Of a DNA stretch of 64,000 bases, positions 8,352 through 15,935 are shown piece after piece. The DNA lies in assembly GCA_050743365.1 (NCBI GenBank), contig JBOGFI010000254.1:7747-71746 (forward strand), read 5' to 3'. This stretch comes from JBOGFI01 sp050743365. GTDB lineage: Bacteria; Actinomycetota; Acidimicrobiia; IMCC26256; JACDBD01. Each line of letters begins with the position of its first letter. Positions within the stretch are counted from its first letter, which is position 1. The notes below the pieces were generated by a model, which saw nothing but the letters and a program-made list of their open reading frames with translations, had not been told where the DNA came from and searched no databases. The position numbers were made by a program, and so were the translations under genes.

Positions 8352-9392
8352 TCAGTCGTCGTCGTCGCCGCCGCCCGGGGGCGGGTCGACCAGGCACGCG
8401 GTGAGGGGCTCGTCGGGGTCGACGCCGCAGATGCGAACGCCGCGCACGCCGGTGTCGAGCCCGACGGTCCCGCAGCACGTACCCTGGATGACCTCGCGGC
8501 TCAGGAACTGGAGCTCGAGGTAGCGGGAGCCTTGTGAGCCGGTGGTCTTGAAGTCGATCAGCTGTACCCACACGAACGCCGCGAGCCGGAATTTCGCGTT
8601 CGAGCCGTTGCCGTACACGAGGTCGAACACCGGCAGCGTGAACTCCTGGTTGAGGAGCCCCGAGAGCTCGCCGTCGATGCTGTTGCTGAAGGCGCCCGTG
8701 TCACCCTCGATGTCGGGCGGGGAGAGCTTGACGTTGCCGGGGTAGCCGTTCGCCACCCACTCCTTGGTCTCGGCGTTGGAGTTCGAGCCGCCGTTGAGGT
8801 CGAGCATCCCCCAGTTGCCGGGCGCGGTGGACCCACAGGCATCGGGGTGGTCCTTGTTGTACGGAATGCGGATCGTCCCCGAGTCGCCGGTGGGGCCCGT
8901 CGGGAGGTTCAGCCACGCGGTGAGCGCGGGGTGCGCGTTGATGCAGAGCCCCATGGGCCGGAGGCCGATCGCTCCCGTCGGGTAGCCGTACATCGCGTGG
9001 GTGGTCGAGGTCACGTCGGCGTCGTTGATGCCGAAGATGCCCGCGAACGTGAAGTCGATCGTGCGCTCGGCCGCGACCGTCACGTAGCCCGAGTCGGTCG
9101 CCGAGAAGGAGTGGTCCTGGCAATCGGTGACCACGGCGGCGGAATCGTTGGCGGTGACGTAGGTGTCGTCGTCGCCGGCGCAGCCGTCGAAGCCCTCGGC
9201 GTAGCTCTTGGCTGCCGCGAGCGCGCCGGCGTCGGTGCTGGTCCGCAGGCGGCGCTTCGCTCCCCAGCCGGCACCGGCGTCGATCGCGAACGCTGCGCAG
9301 GCGATGCACGTGGTCGTGAGGATCGCGGTCATGGCCAGCACGGCCCCGCGCTCACGGTCGCGACCCGCGCGACGACGAAACGTCATTCGCAT
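8352..9392 (-). CDS. TadG-like pseudopilin / pilus-associated protein
   Basis: A 346-aa protein with an N-terminal segment RERGAVLAMTAILTTTCIACAAFAIDAG, i.e. a short basic leader and hydrophobic helix as in TadG and other Tad pseudopilins, followed by GWGAKRRLRTSTDAGALAAAKSYAEG, the TadG-like N-terminal pattern. The exposed part is Cys-containing (FDGCAGDD, VVTDCQD, GTCCGTVG, VRICGVD), which suggests disulfides outside the cell, and ends in an acidic tail (PPPGGGDDDD). No VWA domain is seen, unlike many TadG proteins; in this operon the VWA domain sits on TadB instead. ATG 9392 has GGGGGGAG upstream and overlaps the tadE end by 10 bases. Confidence 0.78.
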   Translation of the reverse strand: MRMTFRRRAGRDRERGAVLAMTAILTTTCIACAAFAIDAGAGWGAKRRLRTSTDAGALAAAKSYAEGFDGCAGDDDTYVTANDSAAVVTDCQDHSFSATDSGYVTVAAERTIDFTFAGIFGINDADVTSTTHAMYGYPTGAIGLRPMGLCINAHPALTAWLNLPTGPTGDSGTIRIPYNKDHPDACGSTAPGNWGMLDLNGGSNSNAETKEWVANGYPGNVKLSPPDIEGDTGAFSNSIDGELSGLLNQEFTLPVFDLVYGNGSNAKFRLAAFVWVQLIDFKTTGSQGSRYLELQFLSREVIQGTCCGTVGLDTGVRGVRICGVDPDEPLTACLVDPPPGGGDDDD

Positions 9393-9802
9393 CGGAACTC
9401 CCCCCGTCCGGTGAGGTCGACGGTCTGGCTGCCCCAGAGCGGGATGTCGACGGCGCTGGTGGTCTGAATCGTGACGACCACCGTCTCCCCCGAACGTTGG
9501 TCGCAGGGCCGCGTCGCCGACGGGCTCACCGAGACCGAGGGGCTCGTGTCGAACGAGATGCCGTCGAGCGCGTCCGTGACGCGATCGCTGATCTCGTCCT
9601 GGGTCGTCTGGGGGAGCGACGCCAGGCGCGCCCCTTCCCGCGCGGCGGCGTGGAGCCCCTGCTGGCGGTTGTACTGGATGCTGAACTGCACGATGCCGAA
9701 CACGATCAGCACCAGCACCGGCAAGATGATCGCGAACTCGACCGCAGCCGCGCCCCGCTCGTCCCGTGATCGCAACCGACGCTGCATGGCCGTCACCACC
9801 AC
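9383..9802 (-). CDS. tadE: TadE-family minor pseudopilin
   Basis: A 139-aa TadE-like protein. The processing motif is clear: RDERG followed by AAAVEFAIILPVLVLIVFGIV, with Glu at +5 after the likely Gly cleavage site, then QYNRQQGLHAAAREGARLAS, the hallmark of TadE family members. Two C-terminal cysteines (RPCDQRSGE, FRCE) could form a disulfide outside the cell. It overlaps both neighbours by 10 bases. Cleavage needs a TadV/CpaA-type prepilin peptidase, which is not in the window. Confidence 0.87.
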   Translation of the reverse strand: MVVTAMQRRLRSRDERGAAAVEFAIILPVLVLIVFGIVQFSIQYNRQQGLHAAAREGARLASLPQTTQDEISDRVTDALDGISFDTSPSVSVSPSATRPCDQRSGETVVVTIQTTSAVDIPLWGSQTVDLTGRGEFRCE

Positions 9803-9972
9803 TGGACCGACTCGAACAGCCCCTGCACGGTGCCGCCGAGCAACGCGACACTGGCGATCGCCACGGCCGCGATGAGCGCGACCAGCATCCCGTACTCGAC
9901 GGCGGTCGCTCCGCGCTGCGGGTGGAAGTAGAGCTTCAGCGGACGATGGACGTCGTCCGGGCGGGGCGCCAT
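9793..9972 (-). CDS. flp: Flp family type IVb pilin (second copy)
   Basis: A 59-aa Flp pilin: leader ending HPQRG, then ATAVEYGMLVALIAAVAIASVALL with the conserved Glu5-Tyr6 of Flp subunits, and a short tail GGTVQGLFESVQWW. It carries a longer leader (23 residues, MAPRPDDVHRP...) than flp1. AAGGGG lies about 6 bases before the ATG. It is separated from flp1 by 89 bases holding a strong hairpin, and overlaps tadE downstream. Compared with flp1 it is aromatic at the C-terminus, so the two could differ in abundance or position in the fibre. Confidence 0.88.
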   Translation of the reverse strand: MAPRPDDVHRPLKLYFHPQRGATAVEYGMLVALIAAVAIASVALLGGTVQGLFESVQWW

Positions 9973-10000
9973 GACGTGACCCCTTCTTGACAGTTGGGTA

Positions 10001-10044
10001 GGGCCGGCAGCCCGGAAGCCTGGTGGCTTCCGACCTGCCGGCCC
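10001..10044 (-). promoter_or_regulatory. Strong intercistronic hairpin between flp1 and flp2
   Basis: GGGCCGGCAG (10001-10010) pairs with CTGCCGGCCC (10035-10044), and CGGAAGCC (10013-10020) with GGCTTCCG (10025-10032), around a 4-base loop. That gives 18 pairs with one 2x2 internal mismatch and no U-tract after it on the minus strand. It looks like an attenuator or RNA-stability element that lowers downstream tad expression relative to flp1, rather than a full terminator. Confidence 0.6.
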
Positions 10045-10061
10045 ACCTGGTTCGAGACCTC

Positions 10062-10238
10062 TCAGGCGCCGAGCTTGCCCGAGATCGTGGTGAACGCGGC
10101 GTTGATCTGCGTCCCGAGGGTCACGACCACGGCCACGATGACGGCCGCGATCAGGGCGACCAGCATGCCGTACTCGACGGCGGTGGCACCCCGCTCCTCG
10201 TGACGGATCGCCAGAAGGTAGGCGAAGAGTCGCTGCAT
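10062..10238 (-). CDS. flp: Flp family type IVb pilin, first gene of the Tad operon
   Basis: A 58-aa major-pilin candidate: 16-residue leader MQRLFAYLLAIRHEER then G and ATAVEYGMLVALIAAVIVAVVVTLG, with Glu5-Tyr6 after the Gly processing site, and a short tail INAAFTTISGKLGA. AGGAGAAAG lies 5 bases before the ATG. As first gene of the operon, followed by a stable hairpin, it is set up for the highest expression. The 158 bases upstream (to the divergent nuclease gene) must hold the operon promoter; I could not fix a convincing -35/-10 pair there. Confidence 0.9.
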   Translation of the reverse strand: MQRLFAYLLAIRHEERGATAVEYGMLVALIAAVIVAVVVTLGTQINAAFTTISGKLGA

Positions 10239-10396
10239 GGTTCTTTCTCCTCTCGAAGTGCCCCCGCCTTTGCGGCGGCGTTCCTGGTATCGGCCGCGCC
10301 TGCCGGAAACCTTGAGGAGAAATCGCGCAGCCAGTGAGATCCGCAGCCACACATTGTGGCTACCGAGCCCCGGGCACGGTCTGCAATCATCACGTC

Positions 10397-11218
10397 GTGA
10401 TCGACGAGGGCGTCTCGGACCTCATCGAGACGCGCCTGCTGGTGCTCACCTGGAACGTGTGGTGGCGCTTCGGGCCCTGGGAGGCGCGCCAACCGGCCAT
10501 CGCCGCAACCCTCCGGCGGGTCGACGCCGACGTGGTCGCGCTCCAGGAGGTGTGGGGCGAGGTGGGCGGTTCGAGCCAGGCGGCGACGCTGGCCGAGGGG
10601 CTCGGCTACCACCACGCCTTCGCGCCCGGCTTCGACGACGGCGACCTCGCCTTCGGCAACGCGATCCTCTCGCGGTGGCCGATCGCGGCGACCGAGGCGA
10701 AGCCGCTCCCGACCCTCGAGGGCGTCGACGAGCTGAGGGTCGCGCTCAAGGCCGAGATCGACGGGCCGCGCGGCCGCTTCGAGGTGTACACGACCCACCT
10801 CAACTGGCGGTACGACGAAAGCCGTGTCCGGCAGCTCCAGGTGCGTGCGCTGGCCGAGATGATGGCGGAGTCGCGGGGGCGTACCTACCCGGCGATCCTG
10901 TGCGGTGATTTCAACGCCGAGCCGGACTCTGACGAGGTGCGCATGCTGACCGGTCGCGCCGCGGTTCCGGTACCCCGCCTCGTGTTCGTCGACGCATGGG
11001 ACGTCGCCGGCGACGGGCCCGGCTACACCTGGGCGAATGCCAACCCGTTTGCGGCCCGCGACCTCGAGGCCGACCGACGCATCGACTACGTGCTCGTGGG
11101 CTGGCGCAAGGACCGCGGAGCGGGACACGTGGTCGCAGCGCGAGTCGAGGGCATCGAGCCGGTCGACGGTGTCCATCCGTCCGACCACTACGGGGTGCTG
11201 GCCGAGCTGCGCTACTGA
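10397..11218 (+). CDS. Endonuclease/exonuclease/phosphatase family protein
   Basis: A 273-aa member of the EEP (DNase I-like) fold. Motifs run in order: LTWNVWWRFGPWEAR, DVVALQEVWGE (metal-binding Glu), GNAILSRWPI, YTTHLNW (catalytic His), ILCGDFNAEPDS (Asp/Asn), RIDYVLVG and DGVHPSDHYGVLAEL (C-terminal catalytic His). No signal peptide. Such proteins cleave nucleic acid or phosphodiester bonds in lipids and second messengers; the substrate is not evident. GTG at 10397 is chosen as the last good start before the conserved core; the preceding frame is not conserved-looking. Confidence 0.85.
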   Translation: MIDEGVSDLIETRLLVLTWNVWWRFGPWEARQPAIAATLRRVDADVVALQEVWGEVGGSSQAATLAEGLGYHHAFAPGFDDGDLAFGNAILSRWPIAATEAKPLPTLEGVDELRVALKAEIDGPRGRFEVYTTHLNWRYDESRVRQLQVRALAEMMAESRGRTYPAILCGDFNAEPDSDEVRMLTGRAAVPVPRLVFVDAWDVAGDGPGYTWANANPFAARDLEADRRIDYVLVGWRKDRGAGHVVAARVEGIEPVDGVHPSDHYGVLAELRY

Positions 11219-11221
11219 CGC

Positions 11222-12604
11222 TTACGTCGATCCCCGACGGGAGGGAGACCGACGGGGTTGTTCTCTCACCTGGCTGGGTGGGCGGTCGCCGTCGCCGGCG
11301 GCGCGGGCGAACGCCTCGTGCGGCCGCTGGAGCGAGCCCAGCGCCACCACGTCCCGTGGGAACAGCAGCGTGACCGTCCAGTCGAGGGCGATGCGCACCT
11401 TACGGTTCGGCGTCGGCATCATCAGCAGGTGGTAGGTGCGGTGAAGCCACCAGGCCCAGAAGCCGCGCAGGTGGATGCCGCCCGGGAGGCGGGCCACGCC
11501 GCGGTAGCGGCCGAGCGACACGAGCTGTCCCCGGTTGCGGTAGCGGAACCGCCGCAGTGGGCGCCCCTCGATCGTCGCCACCAGGTTCTCGGCGAGTCGC
11601 CGTGCCTGGCGCAGGGCGTGCTGCGCGGTCGGCGGGCACGTTCCCCCGGTGGTGACGTCGGGCACCGCCGCGCAGTCACCCGCCGCCCACGCCGCCTCGA
11701 CCGGCGTGCCGTCGGGCGCACGTACGCGCAGGTACGCGTCGCAGACGACGCGGCCGTGCTCGTCGACCGGGAAGCCGGAGCGGGCGACGAGCGGGTGGGG
11801 GCGCACGCCCGTCGTCCACACGAGCGTCTCGGCCGGGAACACGTCGCCGTTCGAGAGCCGGATGACGCCGCCCTCGGCCGACTCGAGCCGCGTGTCGAGT
11901 AGCACCTCGACACCCCGGCGGGCGAGCAGGGCGCGGGCATAGCCGGCGAGGTCGCCGCCGATCTCGGGCAGGATGCTGCCCGCCGCCTCCACCAGCACCC
12001 AGCGCGGTCGCGCATCGTGCGCCTGGGGCCCGAGTTCGGGGTAGCGCTCGAGCGCGGCGCGAACGAGGTCCTCCAGCTCGGCCAGTGCCTCGACGCCGGC
12101 GTACCCGCCGCCGACGAACACGAACGTGAGCTGGGCCCGCCGGCGCTCGGAGTCGGCGGTGGTGGCGGCCGCCTCGAGGCGCGAGAGCACCACGTTGCGG
12201 AGGTGGATGGCCTCGGCGACGGTCTTGAACCCGATCGCGCGCTCCGCGAGACCGGGCACCGGCAGGACGCGTGACACCGAGCCGGGGGCGAGCACGAGCG
12301 CGTCGTAGTGGACCTCGAGCGGTTCGCCCGCGAGGGTGCGTACCCACGCCTGGCGCGCCTCGTGGTCGAGCGACTCGACCTCGCCCACCACCAGCCGGGT
12401 GCGGCGCAGGACCTGGCGGAGGGCGACCACGACGTGGCGAGGCTCGATGTTCCCCGATGCCGCCTCGGGGAGGAACGGCTGGTACTGGAGGAAGTTCTCG
12501 GGATTGACGAGCACGACCTCGTGGCTCGAGTGGCGGAGGCGCCGCTCGAGGCGGAGGGCCGTGTAGGCGCCGACGAACCCGCCGCCGCTGACGAGGATCC
12601 TCAT
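11222..12604 (-). CDS. ndh: Type II NADH dehydrogenase-like FAD-dependent oxidoreductase
   Basis: A 460-aa NDH-2 family flavoprotein, expected to pass electrons from NADH to the quinone pool without proton pumping. FAD motif RILVSGGGFVGAYTALRLE at the N-terminus, LVLAPGSVSRVLPVPG, NAD motif TFVFVGGGYAGVEALAELEDL near 165, and AAWAAGDCAAVPD (FAD ribityl Asp). The C-terminal part includes a hydrophobic-aromatic stretch (HLRGFWAWWLHRTYHLLMMPT) as in membrane-associated NDH-2, followed by a basic tail. ATG 12604 follows GGAGGAG. A perfect Rex-type operator lies 29 bases upstream, matching a role in NADH reoxidation. Confidence 0.88.
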   Translation of the reverse strand: MRILVSGGGFVGAYTALRLERRLRHSSHEVVLVNPENFLQYQPFLPEAASGNIEPRHVVVALRQVLRRTRLVVGEVESLDHEARQAWVRTLAGEPLEVHYDALVLAPGSVSRVLPVPGLAERAIGFKTVAEAIHLRNVVLSRLEAAATTADSERRRAQLTFVFVGGGYAGVEALAELEDLVRAALERYPELGPQAHDARPRWVLVEAAGSILPEIGGDLAGYARALLARRGVEVLLDTRLESAEGGVIRLSNGDVFPAETLVWTTGVRPHPLVARSGFPVDEHGRVVCDAYLRVRAPDGTPVEAAWAAGDCAAVPDVTTGGTCPPTAQHALRQARRLAENLVATIEGRPLRRFRYRNRGQLVSLGRYRGVARLPGGIHLRGFWAWWLHRTYHLLMMPTPNRKVRIALDWTVTLLFPRDVVALGSLQRPHEAFARAAGDGDRPPSQVREQPRRSPSRRGST

Positions 12605-12633
12605 GGCCGCTCCTCCGGTCGGGACCGGATCTA

Positions 12634-12651
12634 TTGTGAATAGTTTCACAA
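12634..12651. promoter_or_regulatory. Perfect Rex-type operator (TTGTGAA-N4-TTCACAA)
   Basis: TTGTGAATAGTTTCACAA is a perfect 7-7 inverted repeat with a 4-base spacer. This equals the Rex (redox-sensing NADH/NAD+ repressor) consensus of Gram-positive bacteria. It stands between the divergent ndh (start 12604) and SnoaL-like (start 12731) genes and overlaps the region where the ndh promoter must lie. Confidence 0.8.
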
Positions 12652-12730
12652 GCAGCGGGGGTCGTCAAACGGCTCGGCCGCATAGAGTCCAGGCGCCGCC
12701 GACCGGTGCCATCGACGAGGGGACCGAGCG

Positions 12731-13111
12731 ATGCCCACGCCCGAGCAGGTCCGCGCCGCCGTGGATGCCTACGTGGACGCCTACCAGCGCAACGATCGGG
12801 ACGGGTTCCTCGACGCCTTCGCCGACGAGGGTGTGGTGATCGACCCGGTGGGCACCCCGGCGCATACCGGACGCGACGGGCGGGGCGCCTTCTGGGACAC
12901 CGTCCACGAGATGACCGAGCGGCTCAGCTTCGACGTCAAGGACATCGTCGTCTGCGGCCGCGAGGCGGCGATGGTGTTCCAGATCGAGGCCCGGGCCGGC
13001 GACGGCGGGATGGTGATCGACGCGGTCGACGTCTTCGAGGTCGACGACGACGGCCGGATCGCGCAGCTCAAGGCCTACTGGGACATGGCCCGGGCCCGCC
13101 CCCTCGCCTGA
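12731..13111 (+). CDS. SnoaL-like / nuclear transport factor 2 family protein
   Basis: A 126-aa protein with the cone-shaped NTF2-like fold pattern: VRAAVDAYVDAYQRNDRDGFLDAFADEGVVIDPVGTPAHTG, then FWDTVHEMTERL, and FEVDDDGRIAQLKAYWDM at the end. Members close to ketosteroid isomerases bind small hydrophobic ligands; whether this one is catalytic cannot be told. GAGGGGACCGAG stands before the ATG and TAGAGT (12683-12688) is a possible -10. It shares an upstream region with ndh and the Rex box. Confidence 0.8.
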   Translation: MPTPEQVRAAVDAYVDAYQRNDRDGFLDAFADEGVVIDPVGTPAHTGRDGRGAFWDTVHEMTERLSFDVKDIVVCGREAAMVFQIEARAGDGGMVIDAVDVFEVDDDGRIAQLKAYWDMARARPLA

Positions 13112-13181
13112 CCGGGCGCTTGCCGGGATGGTCCAACTCGACTGGCCGACCCCGGAGCCCATCGGCAAGAATGGCCCGGCG

Positions 13182-13847
13182 ATGGGCGTCGAGTCTCGTG
13201 ATTCCGTCTCGCTGAAGCCGGCTGAGCTGGACGAGCTCGGTCAGCTCGTGACCGCCGTCGGGCTTCCTGTCGCCGAGGCGCAACTCGACCAGCACGTGGA
13301 GCAGTTCCCGCTGGTGGCGCTGACCGGCGCCGACGCCGAGCTCCATGGCTTCCTGTTCGGCTCACTGGAGCGGATCGGGGGGACGCCGTGCATCCTCTGG
13401 GGGCTGGGCGCCACCCGGCGTGCCAAGCAGGCGCGCGCCTACCTCGAGTCCCTCGTCGGCGAGCTCTACCGGCGGGCGGCCATCTCCTTCCCCGACGAGG
13501 ACGTGCTCGTGGCGGGGCGCTTCGCCCATCCCGCGTCGTACGCCCTCCTGGGCGTGTTGAGCGACGTGTGCCCGCGGCCCAAGTACTCGCCCACAGGGGA
13601 GGAGCGGGCCTGGGGCCGGCGCCTGGCCCGGCGCTTCGGCTGCGACGGCCGTTACGACGACCGCAAGTTCCGGCTGGCGGCGAACGGCGCACCCGAGCCG
13701 GTCCTCGACGCCCGCACCGTGAAGGCTGGCGGCCGAGCGGCGACCGAGTTGATCGGCACGGTGAAGCCCGAGAAGGGCGAGGCGGTGATCGCCTTCGGCT
13801 GGGCCATGGCCGAGGCCCTCGCCGACGGCCTCGTCACCCGCAAGTAG
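13182..13847 (+). CDS. Hypothetical protein, about 221 aa
   Basis: I do not recognise the family with confidence. The protein is soluble, with the pattern FPLVALTGADAELHGFLFGSLERIGGTPCILWGLGATRRAKQARAYLESLVGELYRRA, then YALLGVLSDVCPRPKYSPTGEERAWGRRLARRFG, and EPVLDARTVKAGGRAATELIGT near the end. The alternating strands and helices loosely recall a GNAT-type fold, but no acetyl-CoA loop (QxxGxG) is visible. The frame is also open from an ATG at 13128; ATG 13182 is preferred because AAGAAT lies about 9 bases before it in the leaderless spacing used elsewhere here. Confidence 0.6.
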   Translation: MGVESRDSVSLKPAELDELGQLVTAVGLPVAEAQLDQHVEQFPLVALTGADAELHGFLFGSLERIGGTPCILWGLGATRRAKQARAYLESLVGELYRRAAISFPDEDVLVAGRFAHPASYALLGVLSDVCPRPKYSPTGEERAWGRRLARRFGCDGRYDDRKFRLAANGAPEPVLDARTVKAGGRAATELIGTVKPEKGEAVIAFGWAMAEALADGLVTRK

Positions 13848-13865
13848 CCCTCTACCTGGAGGCGT

Positions 13866-15926
13866 CTAGAACGAGGGGCGGGCGGCGAGGGCCTCGTCGA
13901 GTTGCGCACGCAGCGCGCTGGGGGCGGTGACGGGCTGCTTGCACGCGAAATGCTCGCAGACGTAGGCAGCCGCCTTCCCGTCGACCAGCCCGCGATCTTC
14001 GAGGAGGGGAGTGAGCTGCCCGCCCGCCGGCTCCTCCGATGCGGTCACCGTGACCGACGCCGGTAGCAGACGCCCGTGCACCTCGCGGCGCAGCGCGCCG
14101 GCAGCTGGGTCGTCGCGCGGTCCGACGATTGCCACCTCGAGCGGAGGCGTGACGGCGCGCTCGAGCGCGCCGAGGAGGTAGGCGAACGACGTGCCGTGCT
14201 CTCTCGTCACCGGCGCGAGCAGCCCCAGCACCCGGCGTGCCGGCCGCTCGTAGCGGTCCTCGCCGGTCAGCGCGGCCAGCCGCAAGAGCCCGCTCGCCGC
14301 GAGCGAGTTCTCGGCCGGCGTGGCGTTGTCCATATAGTCCTTGGGCCGCACGATCAGCGCCTCGGCGTCGTGCCCGGTGGTGAAGAACCCGCCTCCCTCG
14401 TCGTCGTGGAAGAGGCGCAGGAGGTCGTCGGCGACCGTGCCAGCCGCCAGCAGCCACTCCACGTCGTCGACCTCGGCCAGGGTGACGAGCGCCTCCAACA
14501 GGGCGGCGTAGTCCTCGGCGTAGGCCAGGTGGCGGGCGCGCCCGTCCTGCCACGAGCGCAGCCTCCGTTCGTCGTCGGCCCGCATCTCGTCGAGCAGGAA
14601 GCGGGCGTTCCCGCGCGCCGCCGCCATCCAGTCGTCCCGTTCGAACGCGGCAGCGGCCTCCGCCACCGACCGCAGGAACAGCGCGTTCCACCCCAGGAGC
14701 ACCTTGTCGTCGAGACCGGGCCGCACTCGCTGCTCGCGCGCGGCGAAGAGCTTCGGGAGCGCCCGGGCCACCGCCTCGGGCGGGTCCTCGGCGCGGTCGA
14801 CGACGTGGAGGATGTTGCCCCGGTAGCCCGTGTGCGGATCCTCGAAGTTCCCGTCGCGGGTCACGCCGAGGTAGCGGATCGCCTCGGCCGCATCCGGCCC
14901 GCACACGTGCTCGATCTCGTCGTAGCCCCACACGTAGAACTTGCCTTCGACGCCCTCGGAGTCGGCGTCCTCGGCGGAGAAGAAGGCGAACTTCGACGGG
15001 TGGCGGAGGTCGCGGAGCACGTAGCCGATGGTCTCCTCCACGACGCGCCGGTAGCCCGCCTCCCCGGTCACGAGAAAGGCGTGCAGGTACGCGGAGGTGA
15101 GCAGCGCCTGGTCGTACAGCATCTTCTCGAAGTGGGGCACGAGCCAGTAGTCGTCGACGGAGTAGCGGTGGAAGCCACCGCCCACGTGGTCGTAGAGCCC
15201 GCCGGCGGCCATGGCATCGAGTGACACGCGCACCATCTCGAGCGTCTCGGGCGCCTGGTCCCGGACGTAGGTGCGGAGGAGGAAGTCGAGCGTCATGGCC
15301 TGCGGGAACTTCGGCGCCCGCCCGAACCCGCCGAACCGGGGCTCGAACTGGCTCCGCGCGTCGACGTGGGCGGTCGCGAGCGCTTCGGTCGAGAGGGCCT
15401 CGTCGGCGGGCGGGCTCGTCGTGAGGCCGGTTCCGCGGGCGAGGAGGTCGTGCAGCTTGGCGGCCTGTCCGTCGAGCTCGCTGCGCCGGTTTCGCCACGC
15501 GTCGTCGACCGCCTCCATGATCCGGACGAAGCCGGGCACGCCGTGGCGGTCCTTCTTGGGGAAGTAGGTGCCGCCGAAGAACGGCCGCCCGTCGGGGGTG
15601 AGGAACACGGTCATCGGCCAGCCGCCCCGACCGGTCATGGCCTGCACCGCCTGCATGTAGATGGCGTCGACGTCGGGACGCTCCTCCCGGTCGACCTTCA
15701 CGTTCACGAACAGCCGGTTCATGACCGCGGCGACGTCGGGGTCCTCGAACGACTCGTGCGCCATCACGTGGCACCAGTGGCACGAGGAGTACCCGACCGA
15801 CAGCAGGAGCGGCCTGTCCTCGGCCCGGGCCCGCGTCAGCGCCTCGTCGCCCCACGGGTACCAGTCGACCGGGTTGGCGGCGTGCTGGCGCAGGTAGGGA
15901 CTGGTCTCTCCGGCGAGACGGTTCAC
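13866..15926 (-). CDS. YyaL/SSP411-type thioredoxin-domain protein (DUF255)
   Basis: A 686-aa protein of the YyaL/spermatogenesis-associated protein 20 family. The N-terminal thioredoxin-like domain (about 1-165) has the CHWC motif in SVGYSSCHWCHVMAHESFED and the signature NPVDWYPWG; the rest is an alpha/alpha-toroid like that of N-acylglucosamine epimerases and glycosidases (GGGFHRYSVDDYWLVPHFEKMLYDQA). Its biochemical role is not settled in the family. GTG start at 15926; the stop of the upstream acyl-CoA synthetase gene is 9 bases away, so the two are probably co-transcribed. Confidence 0.88.
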   Translation of the reverse strand: MNRLAGETSPYLRQHAANPVDWYPWGDEALTRARAEDRPLLLSVGYSSCHWCHVMAHESFEDPDVAAVMNRLFVNVKVDREERPDVDAIYMQAVQAMTGRGGWPMTVFLTPDGRPFFGGTYFPKKDRHGVPGFVRIMEAVDDAWRNRRSELDGQAAKLHDLLARGTGLTTSPPADEALSTEALATAHVDARSQFEPRFGGFGRAPKFPQAMTLDFLLRTYVRDQAPETLEMVRVSLDAMAAGGLYDHVGGGFHRYSVDDYWLVPHFEKMLYDQALLTSAYLHAFLVTGEAGYRRVVEETIGYVLRDLRHPSKFAFFSAEDADSEGVEGKFYVWGYDEIEHVCGPDAAEAIRYLGVTRDGNFEDPHTGYRGNILHVVDRAEDPPEAVARALPKLFAAREQRVRPGLDDKVLLGWNALFLRSVAEAAAAFERDDWMAAARGNARFLLDEMRADDERRLRSWQDGRARHLAYAEDYAALLEALVTLAEVDDVEWLLAAGTVADDLLRLFHDDEGGGFFTTGHDAEALIVRPKDYMDNATPAENSLAASGLLRLAALTGEDRYERPARRVLGLLAPVTREHGTSFAYLLGALERAVTPPLEVAIVGPRDDPAAGALRREVHGRLLPASVTVTASEEPAGGQLTPLLEDRGLVDGKAAAYVCEHFACKQPVTAPSALRAQLDEALAARPSF

Positions 15927-15935
15927 ACCCGGAGG

